Source: Natrarchaeobaculum aegyptiacum (GTDB taxonomy: Archaea > Halobacteriota > Halobacteria > Halobacteriales > Natrialbaceae). Taken from it: a stretch of DNA of 64,000 nt. Below, piece by piece: positions 25,866 to 35,392 of this stretch; positions within the stretch are counted from its first letter, which is position 1; every line of letters begins with the position of its first letter. The translations under genes and the position numbers were made by a program. Under the pieces are notes generated by a model. That model did not search any database and had not been told where the DNA came from. It saw only the letters and a list, made by a program, of their open reading frames with translations. Where the stretch lies: assembly GCF_002156705.1 (NCBI RefSeq), contig NZ_CP019893.1:2666001-2730000 (forward strand), written 5' to 3'.

Positions 25866-26330
25866 TCAGGCGTCTTCGCCAACTTCGAGTTCGAACTGTT
25901 CGTTCTCCGTGACGGCGTTGAGGACGACGCTGGTGTTCGAGGCTTTGATGTCGGGATCGGTGAGCAACTGTTTGATCTGGTCGTTCATACCGTCCGTATC
26001 TTTGAACTTGCCGATGGCGATGACGTCGTAGTCGCCGGTCACCTCGTAGACGGAGGTCATCTGACGGTGGTCGCGAAGGCTGTCGGTGATGTCGGGAAGG
26101 GCGTTCCCTTCGACCTGGAGCTGGATCACGGCGGTGACGTCGTAGCCGACGGCGTCGTAATCGATTTTTGGCGTGTAGCCCTCGATAACGCCCTCTTCTT
26201 CGAGGTCAGAGAGGTGGTTCGAGACGGTGGTCACGGAGACGTCGAGCTCTTCGGCGAGGCTGCGCAAACTCGCGCGGCCATCGCCCAGAAGTGCATTTAC
26301 TAGTTTCGCATCGAGATTTTCGTACGTCAT
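25866..26330 (-). CDS. lrp: Lrp-type transcription regulator next to glnA
   Basis: 154 residues. HTH about 5-55 ([36 protein letters not shown]), RAM domain about 65-145 with the effector-loop sequence [19 protein letters not shown]. Divergent to glnA, with 126 bp between; in Halobacterium salinarum the same pairing exists, and the Lrp protein there regulates glnA (family knowledge). Direct nitrogen or amino-acid-responsive control of glnA is therefore likely, perhaps through the palindrome at 26359-26381. Confidence 0.88.
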   Translation of the reverse strand: MTYENLDAKLVNALLGDGRASLRSLAEELDVSVTTVSNHLSDLEEEGVIEGYTPKIDYDAVGYDVTAVIQLQVEGNALPDITDSLRDHRQMTSVYEVTGDYDVIAIGKFKDTDGMNDQIKQLLTDPDIKASNTSVVLNAVTENEQFELEVGEDA

Positions 26331-26358
26331 CAGCTTGATCCTCTCACTCAGGGCATTA

Positions 26359-26381
26359 GAAATTTACGAATATACAATTTC
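26359..26381. promoter_or_regulatory. Candidate Lrp operator / divergent promoter of lrp and glnA
   Basis: GAAATT (26359-26364) and AATTTC (26376-26381) are inverted around an AT-rich core that also reads as a TATA element for lrp on the minus strand (TATATT). Placed about 30 bp ahead of lrp and 75 bp ahead of glnA, it is well positioned for autoregulation and for control of glnA. Confidence 0.45.
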
Positions 26382-26456
26382 GATCGGGCAGGAGAAGATT
26401 TGCTTGGAGCAGTAGTGTTTTAGTAGGGGGGATGCTTGGATACGACGACGAGAAAG

Positions 26457-27812
26457 ATGACAAGCGGAAAGCTTACTGCAGCCGAACGGGCTGTACTCGA
26501 GGAGATCGAAGCTAACGACGTCGACTTCCTTCGACTTCAGTTTACGGACATTCTTGGAACGGTGAAGAACGTCTCCGTCCCGGCCCGGCAGGCCGAGAAG
26601 GCCTTCACCGAGGGGATCTACTTCGACGGCTCCTCGATCGAGGGCTTCGTCCGCATTCAGGAATCTGACATGCGTCTGGTTCCGGACCCAGATACCTTCG
26701 CGATTCTCCCCTGGCGGCAGAAAGAAGACAGCGCCGCCGCTCGTCTCATCTGCGACGTCTACGACACGTCCTCCGGCGAGCCGTTCGAGGGCGACCCACG
26801 CCGCGTTCTCCGGAACGCGATCGACCGTGCCGAGGAGATGGGCTATCAGGTCAACGCCGCACCAGAGCCAGAGTTCTTCCTCTTCGAAGAGGACGAGGAG
26901 GGCCGCGCAACGACGAAGACCAACGACGCCGGCGGTTACTTCGACCTCGCGCCAAAGGACCTCGCACAGGACGTCCGACGTGACATCATCTACGGTCTCG
27001 AGGACATGGGCTTCGAGATCGAAGCCAGCCACCACGAGGTCGCCGAGGGACAACACGAGATCAATTTCGAGTACGACGACGCGCTCGCGACGGCCGACAA
27101 CGTCGCGACGTTCCGGACGGTCGTTCGCGCCATCGCCGCCCAGCACGACCTCCACGCGACGTTCATGCCCAAACCCATCGCAAAGGTCGCTGGCTCGGGG
27201 ATGCACACGCACATCTCGCTGTTCACCGAGCACGGCGAGAACGCGTTCCACGACGAGGACGACGAGTTCAACCTGAGCGAGGAGGCCCACGCGTTCACAG
27301 CCGGCATTCTCGAGCACGCCCCCGCGATCACGGCGGTCGCGAACCCCACCGTGAACAGCTACAAGCGCCTCGTCCCCGGCTACGAAGCACCGGTCTACAT
27401 CGCCTGGTCCGACCGCAACCGGTCCGTGCTCGTCCGCAAGCCGGCCGCGCGCGTTCCGGCTGCCTCGCGTATCGAACTGCGCTCGCCGGATCCCTCGTGT
27501 AACCCTTACCTCACCCTCGCCGTCATGATCCACGCCGGTCTCGACGGCATCGAACAGGACCTCGAGTGTCCCGACCCGGTCCGAGAGAACATCTACGAGT
27601 TCGACGAGGAAACTCGCGACGAGTACGGTATCGAGACGCTACCCAGCAACCTCGGTGAGGCCATCGAGGCACTCGAAGCGGACGAGGCCGTCTACGACGC
27701 CCTCGGCGAGCACGTCGCACCCAAGTTCGTCGAAGCGAAGAAACAGGAGTTCGAGGAGTACCTGATCGACGTCTCCGAGTGGGAACTCGACCGGTATCTG
27801 GAAACCTTCTAG
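26457..27812 (+). CDS. glnA: Glutamine synthetase (GlnA)
   Basis: 451 residues, type I. Start taken at ATG 26457 ([21 protein letters not shown]); a TTG at 26436 would add seven residues. Motifs: FDGSSIEGF (about 55), metal Glu in [11 protein letters not shown] (about 138), [16 protein letters not shown] motif [18 protein letters not shown] and [11 protein letters not shown]. The adenylylation-type Tyr site (NLYxLP) is not apparent, as expected for archaeal enzymes. Condenses ammonia with glutamate, the main nitrogen entry route. Divergent from lrp. Confidence 0.95.
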   Translation: MTSGKLTAAERAVLEEIEANDVDFLRLQFTDILGTVKNVSVPARQAEKAFTEGIYFDGSSIEGFVRIQESDMRLVPDPDTFAILPWRQKEDSAAARLICDVYDTSSGEPFEGDPRRVLRNAIDRAEEMGYQVNAAPEPEFFLFEEDEEGRATTKTNDAGGYFDLAPKDLAQDVRRDIIYGLEDMGFEIEASHHEVAEGQHEINFEYDDALATADNVATFRTVVRAIAAQHDLHATFMPKPIAKVAGSGMHTHISLFTEHGENAFHDEDDEFNLSEEAHAFTAGILEHAPAITAVANPTVNSYKRLVPGYEAPVYIAWSDRNRSVLVRKPAARVPAASRIELRSPDPSCNPYLTLAVMIHAGLDGIEQDLECPDPVRENIYEFDEETRDEYGIETLPSNLGEAIEALEADEAVYDALGEHVAPKFVEAKKQEFEEYLIDVSEWELDRYLETF

Positions 27813-28056
27813 GACTGCATCGTCGGCGATTTTCGAGCTGTGTTCCGTCGGACCTGTGTCTCGAGGAGTCGGTCTGACCGCGCGATCGGGTTGTAACTGG
27901 TCGGAAAACGACTGGAAAGGGAACGAGAGGAGAATCGACGGAACTGCTGGCACACGGGACCCAGCCGGGTACGGCGGGGTCCGACGAGGGTCGGTTTCCG
28001 TGTCGCTGTGGGAGTGAGTGTGACGGAACTGCAGGTGCGTATCCGGCGAGGACCGA

Positions 28057-28632
28057 TCAGGAGCGCCGTTCGCCGATCGCGTCCAGCAGGCGCCGCGGTG
28101 CCTGCATCGCAGACAGTCCCGCGCCGAACAGCACCATCAGGACGTAGACGCCCAGCGTGGAGGTCCAGACGACGAACATCGCGAGGATCGCCCAGATGCC
28201 GTCGAGATAGTAGAACGCCCCCAGCGCGAGCACCGTCCCGTACAGCAAGACGACGTACGGCCCCCAGCCGCGGGCGTGGCCACGCCGGATCTTGCGGCGA
28301 ACGTAGCGTTTCAGGTCCCCCTCGAGGGAGTCACGCTGGACAGTCCGGCTCTCGACGGAATCTTCGAACTCGTCGACGCGGTCGCGCAGTCGCTCGATCT
28401 CCTCGCGGAGCGCTTCGGGGTCGTCGGCGCGATCCCGGGTCCGAGCGCTCGAGCGCGTGGCGCCACCTGCGGCGTCGGTCCCGGCCGCGTGGACGTCCCC
28501 GACGTCGACGTCGTGTCCGTCGTCGCCACCGCCTGCGCCGCCGGTTTCGCCGTCGCTACCGTCGACGCCGTCGTCGCCGCTCGAGCGGTCCTCCGGCGCT
28601 CCCTCGTCGGCACCCGTTTCGTCGTCGGTCAT
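28057..28632 (-). CDS. Coiled-coil membrane protein, function unknown
   Basis: 191 residues: a 65-residue Gly/Asp-rich acidic head, a coiled coil (about 70-100, EALREEIERLRDRVDEFEDSVE), a basic stretch (RRKIRRGHARGW) and two membrane helices (about 125-145 and 150-172). Such haloarchaeal proteins are often labelled bZIP-like because of the coil, which is misleading. Starts 9 bp after the BrkB-like gene, almost surely the same transcript. Confidence 0.7.
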   Translation of the reverse strand: MTDDETGADEGAPEDRSSGDDGVDGSDGETGGAGGGDDGHDVDVGDVHAAGTDAAGGATRSSARTRDRADDPEALREEIERLRDRVDEFEDSVESRTVQRDSLEGDLKRYVRRKIRRGHARGWGPYVVLLYGTVLALGAFYYLDGIWAILAMFVVWTSTLGVYVLMVLFGAGLSAMQAPRRLLDAIGERRS

Positions 28633-28641
28633 CGCTTCTGT

Positions 28642-29460
28642 TCAGACCTGTCGAGCGCCGGGACTTTGTAGCTGCCGATCCCGTTCACGGTCGGCGAGGA
28701 CGACGTTGCAGACGGCCCCAAGCAGGAGGACGATGGCACCGACGTAGAGCCAGATCATGACGAGGAAGACGCCGCCGAGGGCACCGTAGACGGCGTTCTC
28801 GGTTGCGATCGCGGCGTAGATGGAGAACGTCCGACTCAGGGCGAACCAGCCGACGGCAGCGATGATCGTCCCCGGCAATGCCTCCACGATCCCGACGTCT
28901 GCATCGGGAAAGATCACGTACAGCGGGAGGAAGGTTACGAGCAGCCCCACGACGAGGAACGCCGGGCCAAACCAGCCGAGGTCGATCACCGGGAGAAATC
29001 GAATGACGACCTCGACCGTGCCGACGATCGCCAGTCCCAGCGCGATTGCGAGGAAGACGACCGTCGCGTCCCAGAACGTCTTCAGGAACGACTTCGATCC
29101 GGCCGTTCCGTACAGCTGGGAGAACGCCCGGTCGAGCCCTCGCAGGACGCGACTCGAGCCCCACAGCAGGCCGAGTGCGCCGGCGACGGTCGCGCTCTGT
29201 CGGCCGGACTCGTCGAGGACGGTCTCGGTGAGCAACTCCCGTGCGGGTTCGGTGAGCACGTCCGTCGCGGCCGCGGTGAGCCGATTCGCCAGCGGTTCGC
29301 CGCCGATGGAGGCGGCGATACCGAGTGCGAGCAACATGAGCGGAACGAGCGAGATGAAGCCGTAGAAGGCGACGCCAGCGGCCAGCAGCGTGAGCTGTTG
29401 CTCACGGGCGATCGTCGCCACCCGGATGGCGAACCTGAGAACGCGTCTGAACTGGGACAC
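28642..29460 (-). CDS. YihY/BrkB-family membrane protein
   Basis: 272 residues with about six membrane helices; the block LLAAGVAFYGFISLVPLML near the start is the family's hallmark, followed by GLLWGSSRVLRGLDRAF and a typical C-terminal pair of helices. Members were once called RNase BN but are membrane proteins of uncertain, possibly transporter-like role. First gene of a two-gene operon with the coiled-coil protein. Confidence 0.85.
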   Translation of the reverse strand: MSQFRRVLRFAIRVATIAREQQLTLLAAGVAFYGFISLVPLMLLALGIAASIGGEPLANRLTAAATDVLTEPARELLTETVLDESGRQSATVAGALGLLWGSSRVLRGLDRAFSQLYGTAGSKSFLKTFWDATVVFLAIALGLAIVGTVEVVIRFLPVIDLGWFGPAFLVVGLLVTFLPLYVIFPDADVGIVEALPGTIIAAVGWFALSRTFSIYAAIATENAVYGALGGVFLVMIWLYVGAIVLLLGAVCNVVLADRERDRQLQSPGARQV

Positions 29461-29557
29461 GGCTACGGGAGACTACCACGCGACGCCACAAAACAACAAT
29501 TCACCGCGAGTGAACGGTTCTCGCCCTGCTCGTTCGTCCGTCGGTGACGTCCACAGC

Positions 29558-30673
29558 TCACTCGAGATTCGCCTCGGTTGCCGCGTAAATCTCGCCGACG
29601 GTGGCGTCGGTCTTGAACGTCGTCCCGCCGTAGTGGGCTCGAGCGGCCTCGAACCCGGCCGCACGGAGGTCCGCGAGGAAGTCGTCCATCGCGTTGGCAG
29701 GGAGCCCCCAGTTCTTGCAGAGCTTGTGCTGGTCGTAGTGGGTGGGGCGGTCGAGTTCGGTCACGAGTTCGTCACAGAGTTCGCGCGCAGCGTCGGCGGT
29801 ACCGAACTCGTCTGGGATTTCCGCACGCACGTCCGCGACGAACTCCCGATCACGGATCGGCCCGAGCCAGATCGGCCCCGCGGTGAGCACGCGCTCGCCG
29901 TCACAGTGAGGACAGCGCTCGAGCGGGTCGGCGACCAGCCCGGGATCGGCCTCGCGGTAGAGGCAGTCCTCGCAGTGATACAGGTGGCCGAGTTCGTCGA
30001 TCGCCGCGTCTGCGGCCGTCGCCTTCCGGTCTAACTCGAGGTAGGTCCGGACGTAGTGACTGGTCGCGTGGGTCAGTAGTGGGGTGGCGCCGACGTCGAA
30101 CCGGGCGGCGCTGCGGGCGAGCGCCGACAGCAGGATCCGGACGCCCATCTCGGTGTGGTAGTCAGTGTTTCGCGGCACTGCGGAGTACGATCGGACGCCG
30201 CTCTGGAAGTGCGCCCCACACAGTGGCGCGGTGTCCGTCGCGGTGACACAGACCAGGTCCCGGCACTTCGCGAACGCGGCGTCTGCGAAGGGCATCGGCG
30301 TGCCGTACGGATCGAGGTCGATCACGTCGAACGGGCGCTCGTGCATCACCGCGTTGGCGTTTCGGCGCTCGACCGTCGCCTCGAGCCCGTTGCGCTCGAG
30401 ATTCGCCCGGGCGAGGGCGACGGCGTCGTCGCTGACGTCGGTGCAGGTGACGTCCCAGCCGTCTGCGGCGGCCCGGACCCCGCGGATTCCGCTCGCGGTC
30501 ATCGCGTCGAGGTACGACCCGGCGCGTGGCTCGCGCTCGCGGAAGGCTCGCAACGTGGCGATCGTCAGGTCCCGATTCAGCTCCTGTCGGGGGTTGTAGA
30601 AGACCGACTCCTCGACGCCCTCGGTCTGCTCCCCGGGGACCTCGAGCTCGAGTCCGCCCTCGGTGACGCGCAT
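29558..30673 (-). CDS. trm1: tRNA (guanine26-N2)-dimethyltransferase
   Basis: 371 residues from ATG 30673 ([19 protein letters not shown]). SAM-binding Rossmann fold: [16 protein letters not shown] (about 58), catalytic DLDPYGTP (about 128), and a C-terminal domain with four cysteines (CEDCLYR and CPHCDGE) binding zinc. It makes m2,2G at position 26 of tRNA. The frame continues upstream to 31120, but family similarity begins at the ATG 30673. Divergent from a SWIM-finger gene, 126 bp between starts. Confidence 0.94.
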   Translation of the reverse strand: MRVTEGGLELEVPGEQTEGVEESVFYNPRQELNRDLTIATLRAFREREPRAGSYLDAMTASGIRGVRAAADGWDVTCTDVSDDAVALARANLERNGLEATVERRNANAVMHERPFDVIDLDPYGTPMPFADAAFAKCRDLVCVTATDTAPLCGAHFQSGVRSYSAVPRNTDYHTEMGVRILLSALARSAARFDVGATPLLTHATSHYVRTYLELDRKATAADAAIDELGHLYHCEDCLYREADPGLVADPLERCPHCDGERVLTAGPIWLGPIRDREFVADVRAEIPDEFGTADAARELCDELVTELDRPTHYDQHKLCKNWGLPANAMDDFLADLRAAGFEAARAHYGGTTFKTDATVGEIYAATEANLE

Positions 30674-30771
30674 ACCACCTCTGGGCGGGGCCGGGCGAAA
30701 AACGGTGTGGTCTCGGGCGATGGGGCCGTTCGAGGTTGGCGCTCGGGTGTGTCGAACGACACCCAAATCGA

Positions 30772-30779
30772 TTTTACAG
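30772..30779 (+). promoter_or_regulatory. TATA-like element of SWIM-protein gene
   Basis: TTTTACAG, about 24 bp before the GTG at 30800; supports use of that GTG as start of a leaderless mRNA. Confidence 0.5.
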
Positions 30780-30799
30780 TCCGGGCGAGAGACTCGAGC

Positions 30800-31156
30800 G
30801 TGACCGACGAGAACCCCGTCGAGCGCTGGCAGGCTCGCCTCGAGGAGGAAGGTGAGCTGACGCCGACGATCGTCGAGCAGATCGCTCGCGTCCACGGCGA
30901 CCGCGGGGTTCGCGCTATCGAAGCCGTCGGCGAGGGTCGGGTCAAGGCCTATCGCGATTTCACGATCGTCGTCGGCTACGAGGACGAGTACATCGTCGAG
31001 GGCGAGGGCTGTACCTGCAAGGACAGCGAGTACAACATCGACCCTGACGATCCGACCGATCGCTGCTGGCACGTGCTCGCGGTGGCGATCGCGCGCCGCG
31101 TGGGCCACGTCGATTACCACGACATGTGGTATTCAGAGGTCCGGGAACTGCTGTAG
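30800..31156 (+). CDS. SWIM zinc-finger protein
   Basis: 118 residues starting at GTG 30800 ([17 protein letters not shown]). The SWIM motif is C-x-C ... C-x-[10 protein letters not shown] (about 73) and [12 protein letters not shown] (about 94-96). Such fingers bind DNA or protein; small haloarchaeal members are conserved but uncharacterised. The N-terminal half is helical and highly charged ([18 protein letters not shown]). Divergent to trm1. Confidence 0.78.
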   Translation: MTDENPVERWQARLEEEGELTPTIVEQIARVHGDRGVRAIEAVGEGRVKAYRDFTIVVGYEDEYIVEGEGCTCKDSEYNIDPDDPTDRCWHVLAVAIARRVGHVDYHDMWYSEVRELL

Positions 31157-31234
31157 CGCGCCGGCTGTTCGTTACTCGAGAGTCCGCTCCCGTATCGAAA
31201 CGCCGCGGTTGTCCGGATCCGGGACAGGAACCGA

Positions 31235-32149
31235 TTAGTTGCTGACTCGAGCGGCATCTGCAGCCGCCGTCGATCCAGCGTCCGAATTCCCACCCTGCTC
31301 GTCGGATTCGAGGGCGTCCCGAACCCGATCGATCGTCTCCGTGATCACGTCGACGTCGTCGGGGTGAGTCCCGTAGACGATCCGGTCGACGTGCGGGGCG
31401 ACCTGTCGGGAGAGCCCGGTCAGTCGCTCGACGTCTGCCTCGGGGGCCGACACCTGGACCGACAGCGACGGCTCGAGGCCCTCGAGTTCGGTGGCGAACC
31501 CGCGGGCGAGCGACTCGACCCAGTAGGTGGTCTCGTAGCCGATCGAACACAGCGGGACGAGGAACTCGTCGACGTGTTGGGCCAGCGCCTGTGGGTCGAG
31601 GCCAGCGCGCTCGCGGAGGTGGTTCGGATACGGGTCCGGGTACAGCGTCGCGGTCAGTCGCCCGTCGACGCGGGCGGCGGCGTCCGCGACGAACGAGGTG
31701 ACGACGTCGGTGCGCCAGTCGGTCCAGTCGTCGTGGTCGCTCGCGCCGAACTGCTGGCGACAGCGTCCACAGCGGCAGAACCCGTCACCGGGGAACCCCA
31801 GCGTGGTGAGTCGCACGTCGCCGACGCGGCCAACCTGCTCGAGGCGCTCGAGCACCCCGTCCCGGTAGTCGGAATCGGTCGGGCAGACGGTCGCCCAGTG
31901 GTGGCCCTCGGTCGCGGGAACGGCTCGAACGCCGTCGGCCGTCACGGCTGCTCGATCGGGACGGTCGCGAACGGCGGCCGTATCGCCCCAGCAGGCCACC
32001 GAGTTGATCGCATCGGGCAACGGCTCCCGTCGGGTGCCGTCGACGCCCTCGGCGAGGTAGTACGTCGCGTCGGCGAGGTCCGCTCGAGCGAGGGCCGCGT
32101 CGTCGGTCAGTATTCCGAACATACCGGGAGGTGGGCCCTCGTCAGTCAT
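31235..32149 (-). CDS. Uncharacterised protein, possibly TIM-barrel glycosidase-like
   Basis: 304 residues, no signal peptide. The middle holds FCRCGRCRQQFG (about 122-133), a three-Cys motif resembling the metal-binding or dimer loop C-x-C-x2-C of GH42-like and other glycoside-hydrolase-like TIM barrels. A characteristic segment with T-L-Y-P-D-P-Y-P follows. Alternating beta/alpha pattern fits a barrel. No catalytic acid pair is assigned. Ends in a 30-residue Ser/Ala/Asp-rich tail. Alone on the minus strand. Confidence 0.6.
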   Translation of the reverse strand: MTDEGPPPGMFGILTDDAALARADLADATYYLAEGVDGTRREPLPDAINSVACWGDTAAVRDRPDRAAVTADGVRAVPATEGHHWATVCPTDSDYRDGVLERLEQVGRVGDVRLTTLGFPGDGFCRCGRCRQQFGASDHDDWTDWRTDVVTSFVADAAARVDGRLTATLYPDPYPNHLRERAGLDPQALAQHVDEFLVPLCSIGYETTYWVESLARGFATELEGLEPSLSVQVSAPEADVERLTGLSRQVAPHVDRIVYGTHPDDVDVITETIDRVRDALESDEQGGNSDAGSTAAADAARVSN

Positions 32150-32220
32150 AAATGATCGTGATCAACGAAAACTCTGGCAGCCACCCAGTTCGCCGTGATG
32201 TGGTTTTGGATGTGGGCACG

Positions 32221-32709
32221 TCAGGCCGACCAGAGCATGAGGACGCTCAGGCCGACGAGGACGGCCATCGTTCCGACGAGGATCGTCGCCACCTGCCGCG
32301 TGGAGGGCTCTCGGTCTTCGGGACGGCCGTGGCGGATGTGCTGGATGCCGACGGCAGCGAAGGCGACGCCGGCTCCGACGGTCAGGAGCGCGTACATCGA
32401 CAGGTCGGCGCTCTGGACGAGTCCCGAAATCGCCATGTAGGCCCCGAGGAAGACGAACCCGAGCGAGAACAGGTCCCACCAGCCGACCGTTCGACCGGCC
32501 ACGCTCACCCGTTCTCGAAGACCAGCGATCACGAACGCGAGTCCGCCGAGCAGCAGCGTCAGTCCGGCAACGGCGGACGCAACGGTCGTGGGGGTAACCG
32601 CGACCTGCTCGAGCGACCATCCCTCGAGGCCCACCCACAGCACCCCGGCAAAGACGACGAGGAGGACGATCCCGACCCCGAGACTCGCCCGCTGTTCGAA
32701 CTCGGACAT
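32221..32709 (-). CDS. Hypothetical five-helix membrane protein
   Basis: 162 residues with about five hydrophobic helices: 10-30, 42-62, 75-98, 105-125, 140-160. A short polar stretch (HGRPEDREPSTRQ) precedes the last helix. No family recognised. It stands alone between the barrel-like gene and the transducer. Confidence 0.65.
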   Translation of the reverse strand: MSEFEQRASLGVGIVLLVVFAGVLWVGLEGWSLEQVAVTPTTVASAVAGLTLLLGGLAFVIAGLRERVSVAGRTVGWWDLFSLGFVFLGAYMAISGLVQSADLSMYALLTVGAGVAFAAVGIQHIRHGRPEDREPSTRQVATILVGTMAVLVGLSVLMLWSA

Positions 32710-32777
32710 AGACGTACTGTCACTCCCGGACCAGATAAACGTGGGCGACTCGGCGCACGTTCGCGCTCGAGTCTGCG

Positions 32778-34319
32778 TCAGGGCGTCCGCACGACGGCGA
32801 CGTCAGGTCCCGGTTCGACGCGAACCACCTGATCGGCCGCGCCGGCGTAGAACTCTCCGAGTGTGGCCGGTACTGCCTCGCCGACGACGTTCACGACCGT
32901 ATCCGCGGCCTCGAGGACGCCACCGTCGTTGTCGTAGGTCGTCTCCCGGGCGGCCTGTTCGCCGAACGCGTGGATCTCGCCTGCGATGTTTCCGATCACC
33001 AGAAGTCGGCGGTCACGTCGGCGATCGATCCGCTCGTTGACGTCGCCCAGCGACCGGCTTCGGACGTCGAAGACGTTCTCGTCGTCTCGCCACGTGTCGA
33101 AGAGGTCGATGACGAACAGGTCGTCCCGGTCGAACGCCCGGCGGAGGTCAACGTCTCGGTCGCGGCAGGTACGCTCGAGCGTCCGCCGGTCGAGACTCTC
33201 GGTCAGCGAGAGGGAGACGGCGTACTCGTTTGCGAGCGCGCTGGCGACGAGCGAGGCGACCACGTCGTCGACGTCCGGGCCGGGCGTTCCGGAGGCGACC
33301 TCGACCACGCCACGACAGCCCTCCGGGATTCCGCCAGCCGCGTCGATCCCCCGAACGCCTGCCGGCACTTTCGGCCCGTTCCCGAACCGGTTTCGACGGG
33401 CGTCGGTCGCCACCTCGAGGGCGTGATCGACTTCGCCGATCATGTCCGTCTGGCGGGAGCGCATCGCCTCGATCTCGTCGATCGCGTCGTCGATTTGCTC
33501 GGCGGAGTCTGCGGTCTCGTCACACCGATGGGCCACGCGTTCGCTCGCCTTCGCCCCCTCGCTCGTGGCCCCGGAGACCTCCTCGAGTCCCGTCGCGACG
33601 TCGTCGACGGCCCCGGAGACGGTCTCGAGTTCGGCTTCGGCGTCCCCGGCGCGCTCGGCACCGGTTTCGGCGACTTCGACGGCTGACTCGAGGCGTTCGG
33701 TGAGCGTTTCGGTGGCTGCGGTGATCTCGGAGACGACGCCTTCGACCTCGCTGGCGCGCTCCTGGGACTGGTTGGCCAGCGATTTGACTTCGTTGGCGAC
33801 GACACCGAATCCCGCGCCGTCCTCGCCGGCCTGTGCGGCCTGTATCGAGGCGTTGAGCGCGAGCAGGTTCGTCTCGTCGGCGATCCCCGAGATGACGTCG
33901 ACGATCTCGTCGATGCGCTCGACGCTCTCGGCCAGTCGATCGACGTCCGTCGCGACCGTCTCGACGATCTCCACGACGTCGTCCATCGCCGCCGCAGCGT
34001 CGGTCGACGCCTGGGTACCCGCCTCGACGGCGTCGGCTGCCCGCTCGCTTCGGTTGGCCATCTCCGAGGCACTCGAGGCGACCTCCTCGATCGTCGCGCT
34101 CAGGTCTGAGACGTCCTCGGCGACGGCGATCATACTCTCGACCTGTACGGTCGCGAGGTCGTTGATCGCCTCGAGTTCGTCGTCGACCGTCTCGGAGGTC
34201 TGGTGGACCACGCCGATGGCCCCCTGTGCGGTCGCGAGCACGTCGTCGTCGGGTTCGAATCCGCCCTCGTCGCGTGCGGCCGTCGACTCGACTCCGCCCG
34301 CCGATTCGAAGTGGGACAT
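32778..34319 (-). CDS. Soluble chemotaxis transducer fused to a RecA/KaiC-like domain
   Basis: 513 residues from ATG 34319, no membrane helix and no HAMP domain. Residues ~40-305 form the long coiled-coil signalling domain of methyl-accepting proteins; the hairpin tip that contacts CheA/CheW is intact (ETNLLALNASIQAAQAGEDG, about 150; FGVVANEVKSLANQSQ). From about 310 a different domain begins: PAGVRGIDAAGGIPEGCRGVVE, a KaiC/RecA-type lead, but the Walker A lysine is missing (ASGTPGPDVDD), and later strands (LFVIDLFDTW, RLLVIGNIAGE) fit a RecA fold that probably does not bind ATP normally. A cytoplasmic sensor for taxis, with the C-terminal domain as input or partner-binding module, is inferred. 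Confidence 0.72.
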   Translation of the reverse strand: MSHFESAGGVESTAARDEGGFEPDDDVLATAQGAIGVVHQTSETVDDELEAINDLATVQVESMIAVAEDVSDLSATIEEVASSASEMANRSERAADAVEAGTQASTDAAAAMDDVVEIVETVATDVDRLAESVERIDEIVDVISGIADETNLLALNASIQAAQAGEDGAGFGVVANEVKSLANQSQERASEVEGVVSEITAATETLTERLESAVEVAETGAERAGDAEAELETVSGAVDDVATGLEEVSGATSEGAKASERVAHRCDETADSAEQIDDAIDEIEAMRSRQTDMIGEVDHALEVATDARRNRFGNGPKVPAGVRGIDAAGGIPEGCRGVVEVASGTPGPDVDDVVASLVASALANEYAVSLSLTESLDRRTLERTCRDRDVDLRRAFDRDDLFVIDLFDTWRDDENVFDVRSRSLGDVNERIDRRRDRRLLVIGNIAGEIHAFGEQAARETTYDNDGGVLEAADTVVNVVGEAVPATLGEFYAGAADQVVRVEPGPDVAVVRTP

Positions 34320-34578
34320 GACCGAGTGATCCCCCGCTCGCGTCAAAAGGTTTGATTTGAATATAATTAAGGAACAGATACATACCAGTGTCCTAGTATT
34401 CGATTAGCGCTACTAGGATACTGGACAGCCGTCGGGTACGTTCCAGCCCCGGTCGTGGGTCGCGTCACCGAACCAGCAGATGGCTGTCACCCTCGCTCTC
34501 TCCGGGAATCGGTCGCGTTGGCACTCGAGCGTCGTGTCGCCTGTCCCGCGAAAACCGAATCGTGGTCGTAGCTGGCAG

Positions 34579-35253
34579 TCAGTCCGAGACGCAGATGTCG
34601 ACGAAGTTCCGGAGGATCTGCAACCCGGTCTCGCCGCTTTTTTCGGGGTGAAACTGGGTGCCGAAGACGGTGCCGTCCTCGTTGGCGACGATGGCGGGGA
34701 ACTCCCGTTCGTAGTCCGTACTCGCCACCGTCGCGTCTTCGTCGTCAGGGACCGCGTAGTAGGAGTGGACGAAGTAGGCGTATTCACCCTCGACGCCGTC
34801 GACGAGCGGGTGGTCGTGCTCAACTTCGAGTTCGTTCCAGCCCATGTGGGGGACCTTCTGCCCCTCCGAGAACCGCACGTTGGTGCCTGGAATCAGGTCG
34901 AGGCCCTCGACGGCCGCGTCGCCGTCGGTCGCGCCTTCCTCGCTCGTCGTCAACAGCATCTGCATGCCGAGACAGATGCCAAAGAGCGGCTGGTCGCGCT
35001 CGGCGACGGCGAGCAGGTCCTCGCGGATCGGATCGGCGTTTTCGACGCCCTCGCGGAACGCGCCCACGCCCGGGAGGACGACGCCGTCTGCCGCCTCGAA
35101 CGCGTCGGGATCGTCCGTAATCTCGACGGCCGCGCCCGCGCGCTCGAGACCCCGGGTAACGCTCCGGAGGTTCCCGAGGCCGTAGTCGACGACGACGACC
35201 GAGGCCCGCGCCTCCCCGGCTGACTGCTCGAGATCGGCGGTCTGGGTGCTCAT
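34579..35253 (-). CDS. hisH: Imidazole glycerol phosphate synthase, glutaminase subunit HisH
   Basis: 224 residues. Class I glutamine amidotransferase triad: Cys in FGICLGMQML (about 95), His and Glu in GTQFHPEKSG (about 202-204). It releases ammonia from glutamine for HisF in histidine biosynthesis. The first 17 residues (STQTADLEQSAGEARAS) are an extra acidic lead; the family core starts at VVVVDYGLGNLRSV. hisF is not in this window, a scattered arrangement common in haloarchaea. Confidence 0.94.
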   Translation of the reverse strand: MSTQTADLEQSAGEARASVVVVDYGLGNLRSVTRGLERAGAAVEITDDPDAFEAADGVVLPGVGAFREGVENADPIREDLLAVAERDQPLFGICLGMQMLLTTSEEGATDGDAAVEGLDLIPGTNVRFSEGQKVPHMGWNELEVEHDHPLVDGVEGEYAYFVHSYYAVPDDEDATVASTDYEREFPAIVANEDGTVFGTQFHPEKSGETGLQILRNFVDICVSD

Positions 35254-35392
35254 ACCGGATCTGGGGTGGGCGCGCTAAAGTGCGTTGCTGTTCGCGCAAG
35301 CCGTCGTCGGCCCACTGTTGGTCACTCTACGGGAGTTGCGTCCGCTCTCGAGACCCCGAACCGTTGAAGGGTGAGCCCACGAACACCACCGT

